Shown here piece after piece: positions 25,576 to 64,000 of a stretch of DNA of 64,000 bases. The DNA is from Trogon surrucura (lineage: Eukaryota > Chordata > Aves > Trogoniformes > Trogonidae). Location: assembly GCA_020746105.1 (NCBI GenBank), contig CM036658.1, positions 13,314,689 to 13,378,688 of the forward strand, given 5' to 3'. How positions within the stretch are numbered: position 1 is the stretch's first letter; the number at the start of each line of letters is the position of its first letter. The notes below the pieces were generated by a model, which worked only from the letters and a program-made list of their open reading frames with translations, was not told where the DNA came from and searched no databases. Position numbers and translations under genes: made by a program.

Positions 25576-26526
25576 TGTGGTGGGTTAGCCTTGCCTGGCT
25601 GCCAGATGCCCACCACGGTGCTCTCTCAGTCCCTGTCCTCAACAGAACAGAGGCGAAAGTATGATGAGAAAGTTCATCAGCTGAGATAAATACAGAGAGC
25701 TTGCTCACCAATTATCTTCACTGGCAAGACAGACTCAACTTGGGGAAGATTAATTAATTGCCAATTAAAAATAGAGTAGGACAGTGACAAAGATAAAACC
25801 AAAACTACCTTCCTCTGGCTCCTCTGTTCCTCCTAGGCTCAACTTCATTCCTGAATCTTTTATCTCCTTCACCCCTCCCCAAGTGGTAAAGGGAGCTGGA
25901 GAATGAGGGTCGTGATTTGTTCATAACACTCCGTCCCTGTTGCTCTTTCCTCCTCACCCTTTTCTCCTGCTCCATCATGGGGTTTCTCCAATACAGTACA
26001 GTTCTTCATGAACTGCTCCAGCCTGGATTTTTCTGATAGAAAATCTGCTCCTGTGTGGGCTCCTCTCTGCAGGCCACGCATCCTGCCAGAAGCCTGCTCC
26101 AGCGTAGGCTTTCCATGGACTGCAGCTTCTTTAAAGGCATGTCCATCTGTTGCTGAGTGGGGTCCTCCACAGGCTGCAGTGTGGATATCTGGTCCACCAC
26201 GGGACTCCCTCCACAGGCTGCAGGGGAACAACCTGCTCCACCACAGGCTGCAGCACGTTGAGGACCTCCTCCTCCCTCTCCTTCACTGACTTTGGTGTCT
26301 CCAGGGCTGTTTTCCTTACATTTCTCTCACTCCTCGCTCAAAGCTGCTGTGCGGCACTTTGCGCTCTTTCTTTAACATGGCTGCCAGAGGCACCACTAAC
26401 TTGACTGATGGGCTCAGCCACATCCTGCAGGGGGTCTGTAGGGGCTGGTTGTGTCCAACACGGAGGCAGTTGCTGCCCTCAGACACCATCCCTACAGCCT
26501 CCCTGCTGCCATGTACACTCAATACA
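25576..26526 (-). mobile_element. LTR family A, copy A4 (solo LTR, 951 bp)
   Basis: On the plus strand it runs from TGTGGTGGGTTAGCC to CACTCAATACA, the reverse of the A1/A2 copies. The flanks GCTAT (25571-25575) and GCTGT (26527-26531) form a 5-bp duplication with one mismatch. The middle holds several repeats of a CTGCTCC-type motif, as in the other A copies. Its length equals that of A3 once the B2 insertion is removed. No internal viral genes are attached. Confidence 0.88.
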
Positions 26527-26531
26527 GCTGT

Positions 26532-29500
26532 TTAAATACCGGCATCCCAAGAATACCTTCATCGCAAGACTTGTTCTATTGCTGAAACAATTCAGATGAG
26601 GAATTGTTTGAATTCAATCATCTTTAACTGCTTCATATTCAAGAAACCAGAAAGCTGTTAACTCTGAAAACCTGCTGCTCCAGGAATGGTTCTGGGGCGA
26701 AGCTACAGGAACAACACACTGCAGATGGGACACACTGAAGAAGCAGAAAGTAAGGTCAGGATGCAAGGACCTGGAAGCTCTGCAGGTCATTTCCCACTAG
26801 AAAGGCACATCTTTTGCCTGCACAGATAGGGAGTTAAGTTTTAAAGAAATGTCAGAGACTAAGTCTTCAGTGTTCACCCGTGAAACCGCATCACACTCTG
26901 CATCTCTGACTGGCTGTGGCACATTCCTGTGAGATGGCTGTGGACCTTGAAAGCAAGCAACAGACTCAGAACGAGACAGGATTCCCCCTGGACAGGACCA
27001 GCGTTAATCCGGCCTGGTAATTGAAGAACTATTTCTTCAGAACTAGGTATTTATTTCTTTATAGCTATAGTAGGGAGCCTAGTAAAAAACAGAGCTGCTG
27101 TACCTTGCTGGAGCCTGCTGTCTCACTGCCATCCCAAAGGGCAGTTCCAGATTTCAGTCGATTGGCTGTGTGACTTCTTCACTATACTGCACTATTTTCT
27201 TCGGTGGTTATTCTGCACCTTTACCCTGCCAAGCAGCTAGTCAAGATTAATGACGAATCCCAGTAAGAGAAACAAAACAACACAAACCAAGTCTTGAAAT
27301 TGCACTAGTTTCTATGATGCTTGCCAGTCATGTGAGCCAACACAGGCAGGAAGTAGGAATAACCACAAAACCATGGATGAAATGCAGAGTAAATTTATTC
27401 TCATTACTTCACAAATCCCAAGGGATCTCTGCAGCAGCACCCTGGTGGAGGCACAGAAGTGAGAATGCAGGCACTGGGGCACTCTATTCTTGCTACAAAG
27501 CAAAAAGCTTTTAAACCTGTTGCTTTTGCTTGTATGTGTTGGGGATTTTTGCAAATGTAATTTTCTCTTGTGCTTGATCTTTCTCACAGCAGGGCAGGAA
27601 TCTCAGGCATGTTCAGTAAGGTGCCTCTATTACAGACCCATGTTACCTGAGCACAGATATTCTGCCGGTCAAACACACAAGAGCAGACAACAGTTAGAAT
27701 GCTACAGGTGTTTTTTGACACCCCAGCTGCAAGCCACTTGAGCGTGTTTACAATGTTCCTCGCCAATCTTTCATTGTTTTCTCATACCAGTGATATGACA
27801 ACATAGTTTATAGAAAAGCAGATTCAAATTCAAATTTCTGTCTTCAGCAGCACAGTAGATACTTCCCTTTGTTATTTATTGACTCAAGTGGACAAAGTCA
27901 GCAGCATCACTTATCTCTGCGATCTAGAACCTCTGTCAAGTGCAAAAAAATGTTTTTACCCCAGAGGAGCAGCTCATTACAAAGCACAAAGTAAAAAATG
28001 GTTTTCAAGGGTATATGACTGCATGCATTACACATTTTCTTCAGTGAGATTTTTATCACTCTTCAAGCGTTTCCTTCCTTCCAGACACAACTGTATTCTA
28101 CAAAAATCTTTCAAGAATTCAGATCTCTGTTTTCACACTTTCAGATTATCTGTAAAAGTATGACTGGTTAATAATAATCGGTAGTAATTTCAGGTAGTTG
28201 TAATTTCGTATTCTGCAACTGTTATTTGTTTAAAAATTCAGAATTTGGAGGATATATGATGTTAATTTGGGCCACTTGCCTATGTAATTCTGTGTTTTAA
28301 ATATGAGAATTTCCACGTATTACACCGGTTTTGTGTAAGCCCAAATGCTATGAATCTTCTCCCACATACACAACTAGCCTTGTAACACCAAGTCAAACAC
28401 CAGGATTACGGTGTTTGGATTTACAGCAGTAGAAAGTATTGCCCATCCTAGGCATAATTATTTTTTTTTCTCCTCTGTAAAACCTAATACACTGTGTGTA
28501 CTGAACATCCTCTTTGTTAGCCTTACTCTCATTCTTTTGGAATGAACTCTTACTTTCAGCTCATGATCAGTAGATATTGGGTCCTCTTTTCTTTTTTTTT
28601 CCTTTTGAAGCAAGAGTAGCTAGCTCTTCTAATTTACTTTTTTAATAAAACTGCACCATAACTCCACTTTTTCATTTTATTCTTTCTATCTGCCAGCTTC
28701 TGAGTAGAGAACACACTAAGCTTCACTAACAGAAGGGAATTTAGTCTCAGGCAGAATGAATGTCCTTTAAAGGCTGAAAACTGAGAACAAGTGAACAAAG
28801 TTGGAGATGAGAGAACATACCTGTAGTTTCCTTGACCTATTCTTATCTCTCCTTTTAGGTCTTGATTGTAACTTGCAGCAGCTCTTCTTCCAAAATATCC
28901 TTCCTAAAATCAATGGAGTCCACTGAAGTAATGAGTAGCTCAACTGCTTACAGCATGAAAAGTAAAAAACAAATAATTTCGAAGTAAGCAATTCACTGAA
29001 CAGAATGAACTTTTTTTTTTTCTGAAAATATAGCCTGTTCATACGCATAAGGAGGAACCTGTTAGATGTGAAAATCTGAGTACAGTAGTACTTAGAGTAC
29101 AGTAGTATTAAAGCTGTAGCTCCAGCTAGGATTCCTACCCCAACTCTCCTAAGTCTGTGAGACATCACTTCAAAGCATTGTAATTTGAGCTGCTTGCAAA
29201 TGAGCTCATAAATAACCAGCTTTTAGGGGCAGTTTCAATACTGTAGTAATAGAGAACAAAAACATCTATTTTTCTAAGGCTCCTTCCTCTTCTGTGAAAA
29301 GAGGTGCTACAAAACTGAGGTTGGCTTATCAGCTGCAATACAGAACATCGTCAGGCATTAGTCATAAAATGTTAGTGTACTATTTTTAACTGTAATTTAA
29401 TGTAGCAAGCTTGCACAGATTAACATCTGTTTTTTGGATGTAATACTCCACAACAGGGTACAACAAAGAACGAAGGGAACTGCAGTGGCTTGGGTATCCA

Positions 29501-29804
29501 TCCCAGCCACACACTGGCATGCTCCACGGTCTTCAGTTATCTATCTAATGAGTGTTTGGTAAAGTACAATGCAAGCAGTATGCTTTACCTTAACCAAGTT
29601 CCATCTTATCAGCATTTATACTTACTTGGAAAAAAGAATAAAGACTTGACATTGCAAGCAAACTTATTTTATAGGGCAAGTATTATGCCAGCATAGATGG
29701 CTCAGCATTAAAATAATAAATCCTTTTTAATTAGAAAACTGGAGAAAATGCCTCTTCATAATCTGAAATCACTACATTTTGCTCATGAGAACAAAGTTTA
29801 CAGT
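26532..29804. other. Intergenic DNA between LTR A4 and SPIN1 3' end
   Basis: No gene or repeat family recognised. A small GAGTACAGTAGTA duplication lies at about 29080-29108. Open frames here are short and unsupported. Confidence 0.55.
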
Positions 29805-32800
29805 CATAAGTTGCACATAAAGGGTTTATTTTAAATGTTTTAAGGATAGAGTTACATCATAATTATAAAAATTACTTACAGAATTAAGTAACAGATTTAA
29901 AGTGTTTATACTTCTAAATGCAGAGAACAGGGAACTGTCTACATTGTTCAAAATAAAATAAAAATAATGAAACCGAGTTCTAAAGATGAAGTCATTACCT
30001 AATTCTAAAATGTGAACACGAAGACCTTTGAACTATACACATACCAAGAACCATCCAAATTGCACTAATGATGTAAAATACAAAAAGCACAGCATTTTCA
30101 AGGAACCAGAAACTGTTTTTAGGAAAATGCTTTTCCCTGAAGTGACTAGTCAATTCTATCTGTAGATAAAGCCTCCATTTTTAAATAATTCACTTAAAGA
30201 AGGCTTCTACTTGCTGCAACAAAAAGGGCTTTCCCCAGTCTACTCCAACATAGTTTAAGGTTTGGCACTCAAAAGAAAGAAGAGAAATGTAGTGTTTTCC
30301 TAATAAACTGTGACTTTATTTTTTTCTCTAACAGAATACATGGTCCCTTCAAATGCTGTATGACACATACAACTGGAAAATTACCTTCTGTTGGCACTAT
30401 GCTCATCTCACCGGTGCATTTAATCCTACTAACAACCATTAAAACAGCACAATAAGCAAATTCACAAAAAACTGAACACAAAATAAAAACAGAACAAAAC
30501 AAAAACCTAAACATTTTAACATGCAACTTTAGTTTGTTACACTGAATGTTCTAACCCTCTAAGCATGCAAAAAAGGATGGTCTGCATTTGAGTTTGTTTT
30601 TTTTCCCCCTTTTAGAAAGTTTTACATGGCAGCCTGACGTCACACACGCACACACACAATATACAACAATACTACAGCAGGTAAATGTGAAAGGCAAATA
30701 ACTTTTATACAAAGATCCATGGCTTGTGCTATCACAAGTCCTATGTGATTTTGGAAAGTAATGTTGAACCCCTATAAAAAGGAACCAACATTTAGTTACC
30801 AGGGTAACGCAAGCACTGCATGCAGATCTGAAACATGAGCCTAAAACAAAGCCCAAAGCAGATGGGCAGGGAGTGGAATTAGTCTCAAGCCTCAAAAAGG
30901 TGGTTTAAGCTATCAATAAAAGAAAAAAGGAGAACAAAAAAAAGAAAAAAAAAAAGGATGGAAAGAAATAGAAGAAATACCTACACAATAGACAATGGGG
31001 GCATCTAAAAACAACCATAAAATTTACAGTTTATAGATTATACTCTAATTGGCAGAACATGTGGTGTATTCAAGAGGCTTGCAGAAAACCCACAAATGCA
31101 AGCCTAATGTTAAAAATGTTCCAGTAGACCTAAACCTCAGATATTTCAAAACAAACTTTGTATTCCTCGGATACATAGCCCAAAGCTCAGTGTACTAGGT
31201 TATTCACCTATCTTGTGTATAATCAATACACTCACTCATTCTTGTGCCACAAATATCAACTTGGGCTCATGGAGCCAGGCTCAGCTTTGAGATTTACATG
31301 CAGGACTCTTAAGAGTCAATAGAAAACACATAACAGATCTGCAGGATGAAAACACTGTGTTGCAAATCTGCTCACTTTGTTCAAAACAGGAGGAACATTT
31401 ACGACTTGGGTACTTAGTGCGTAAGGACTGCATCAAGAAGCTATTCACTGAAAGACGACAGCCTGCCTTTGGTTGCCCATGATGAAATACTGGACATAAT
31501 GCGATAGAGTAGCAATGGACAAAGAATTAAGGTATCATATTTATATGGAGAGTATTTATTACCATTCAACAGCATAATGAGGCACAAGCCTTAAGGCTAA
31601 AATATGAAATCAGGCAAAAAAATGGACAGAAAGGGGCTTAAACCATTGAGTCTTCAATATCAAGAATACCCACAGTAGAGGTCATCCGGACCTCTGATCT
31701 CTGATTAACAGCACCTCTCCTGCATCCTTCCACTAATGGCATATGGTTGGATATCAGAGTGTTTGTTCCTTCCATCAACAGTGTTGACTGTCTTCACACA
31801 CTCCATGTTCTGTGAAGTAGTTCTTTGAAACTTGCAGAGCTCTGCCTTAATATAACATGACAATTTTGTTGCTGTGCTGATCATTGTTGCAATTCTGATT
31901 CTTTTAAAAACTGCCACACTTAAAAGACCCTAATCATCATTTATGACTATCTCGCAAGATTAAAACTGTGAAAGGATTTTGGTATTGTGGGCTGCTATTT
32001 ACATCCACAATCTAATGCAGATGACTGAACCACTGAGACTGCCTATAGCTTCCATTAGATAGTACACAACTGGCATGCAGAACTCTAGTGTTCATAGAAT
32101 GAAATTCACATTAACAGCATACCTCAAAGCAAATACAATATACACCACAAAAGGCAACAACAGGTTTAAGCTGTAGATTTGTCCGGACACTCCTTATGTG
32201 GGAAACCCAGAAAAAGAATGAACTGGGAAGATGCCTTCTTGAATCAAAAGGGTTAAAACTAAATCAAAACCAACCAAACAAAGGAATGCAACAGACTGAG
32301 CAGAAGGCAAGAAATGCTTCTTCTCTAAAGTAAGTTCTCAATGTAAAAGGACACCACCTCCCATCCCCTGGCATGAGATTGTATTTACCATATAAAATAT
32401 TAACTACTGTTAGGCTTCTAAGTCCACACACAAACATTCAGGTTGCTAGGTTTTGATATTACATGAGAGACTACTGATTGCCAATGCGTAGTCTAAAGTC
32501 TTCTGAAATAGCATACATACCGTTAAAGTTGTGGCACCAAGCACTTGGGTTTTGCTAGAAGTGTGTATAACAAACCAAGGAAGAAGTACAACATTTAGGA
32601 TTGAAGGCAGCCTTGTTGCATGTATTTTACTGGTTCCTACAGCTTGTAAATATGGGCCATTAACCTGCATCTTCTAATTAACTGGTTATACAGATTAAAT
32701 ACATTTTTATACTTTAAAGCCTTTTCACTGAAAGGTGCAAGAGTCAAAACTTGATAACCTACTGCCCTGTGACTAGTAAAAATGCACAAGTATTTCCATG

Positions 32801-33372
32801 TACTGCACGTTTGTAAAAAGCTAAATTTGAAATAAAGTGTAGAAACACAGCAGATTGATGTTACTCGGGTTAGGCACTCCTCAATGCTGCACAAACTGTT
32901 TAAACCTTTCAGAAAAGTCACCTCTGTCCCAACCCTGAAAACAAGGACTGCCAGTAGCCAAGAACTTAAATTTAATGTTACAAAACAAGGCATATCAAAA
33001 TATCAAACTACACTTGCATGTGGCAGTTGAACAAGTGAGTGCAAGGTTGAAGAAAAAGTTAAAATCTATGAAAAAATTTAGATTAATGATTACAATACTA
33101 GATCAACTTTACACAGCTTGAATTTGCAGCTGTTCCTTGCTTTTAACTCCCTCCTGCCCAAATATATTGAATTTCTTCAAGAAAAGGAGTTCCCTTACAC
33201 AAAATGTGTCACGTTTCTTTATATTATTCAGAACAAAACAGTTTTGCTGGCAGAGATTGTGGGTTCGCAGGGACATTTAAGCTTTCATTAAACTGGAAAG
33301 CAGTCAAGTCTTTGTGTCTACAAATTTTACATTTAGTAGTTCCACAAATTTGGCAAAAGTTCATGATGATGT
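29805..33372 (-). other. SPIN1: Probable SPIN1 3' UTR (about 3.5 kb)
   Basis: Below the stop codon lie about 3.5 kb of AT-rich sequence in which I recognise no CR1 or LTR, in contrast to the introns. Candidate AATAAA signals on the minus strand are at 31560-31555, 30320-30315 and 29830-29825. The last gives a length close to that of the long 3' UTR of mammalian SPIN1. A Pumilio-like TGTAAATA lies at about 32003-31996. The 3' end is inference and several alternative ends are possible. Confidence 0.5.
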
Positions 33373-63824
<30,452 letters not shown>

Positions 63825-64000
63825 TCATCTGTGTTTAAGTGAGCAGCAAAGCTGCTGGACTAGGGTGAAAATCCAGTTCTTGCCAACTCTCAAGATATCT
63901 TCTTACACTTGGAATAAGACAGCTACTTATTAATCCACCATTCAGCCATGGATTTTTCCTTCCTCAAATGCAGAAGATGCACTTTCAATCACAGTACTGT

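Noticed and set aside
28767-29168. 133-codon minus-strand open frame
   Set aside because: Low-complexity composition and no family resemblance.

Overview
This window is nuclear DNA from a bird. It is AT-rich, its genes are sparse and split by long introns, and its repeats are almost all CR1 LINEs (with the typical 3' end and its short ATTCTRTG-like repeats) and ERVL-type LTRs. Two protein-coding genes can be assembled exon by exon, both on the minus strand and in the same order and orientation as in mammals. SPIN1 (spindlin 1) has five coding exons between 63824 and 33373 and encodes 262 aa. NXNL2 (nucleoredoxin-like 2) has two coding exons, 17888-17587 and 8228-8060, and encodes 156 aa. In birds SPIN1 is sex-linked, with Z and W copies known; an intact NXNL2 beside it favours the Z, but this is inference.

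Layout: 1-5.4 kb is unassigned AT-rich DNA with a perfect 24-bp minisatellite. 5.4-7.6 kb holds a decayed plus-strand CR1. 7.6-18.2 kb is NXNL2, with its 3' UTR, a 9.4-kb intron carrying two minus-strand CR1s and an ERVL solo LTR, a TATA box and a CpG island. 18.2-29.8 kb is the NXNL2-SPIN1 intergenic region, with a degenerate 57-bp tandem repeat and two LTRs (families B and A). 29.8-63.8 kb is SPIN1, running from its long probable 3' UTR to the exon with the start codon. Any further 5' UTR exon and the promoter lie beyond the right edge.

The SPIN1 introns, above all the 21-kb intron at 42.8-63.8 kb, are a trap for insertions. They hold three more A-family LTRs (four in the window, two in each orientation), further B-family LTRs, a separate 546-bp LTR with an exact 5-bp target-site duplication, many CR1 pieces, and a 3' fragment of a non-CR1, RTE-like LINE with a C-terminal zinc finger. 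The last is unusual for a bird. Several insertions are nested and can be put in order of age: LTR into CR1, CR1 into that LTR, and LTR into LTR. No prokaryotic features, CRISPR array, rRNA or tRNA were seen. No wholly new system was found; the notable points are the RTE-like fragment, the nested A/B LTRs with their duplications, an overlapping upstream ATG at the SPIN1 start, and the intact CxxC in NXNL2.
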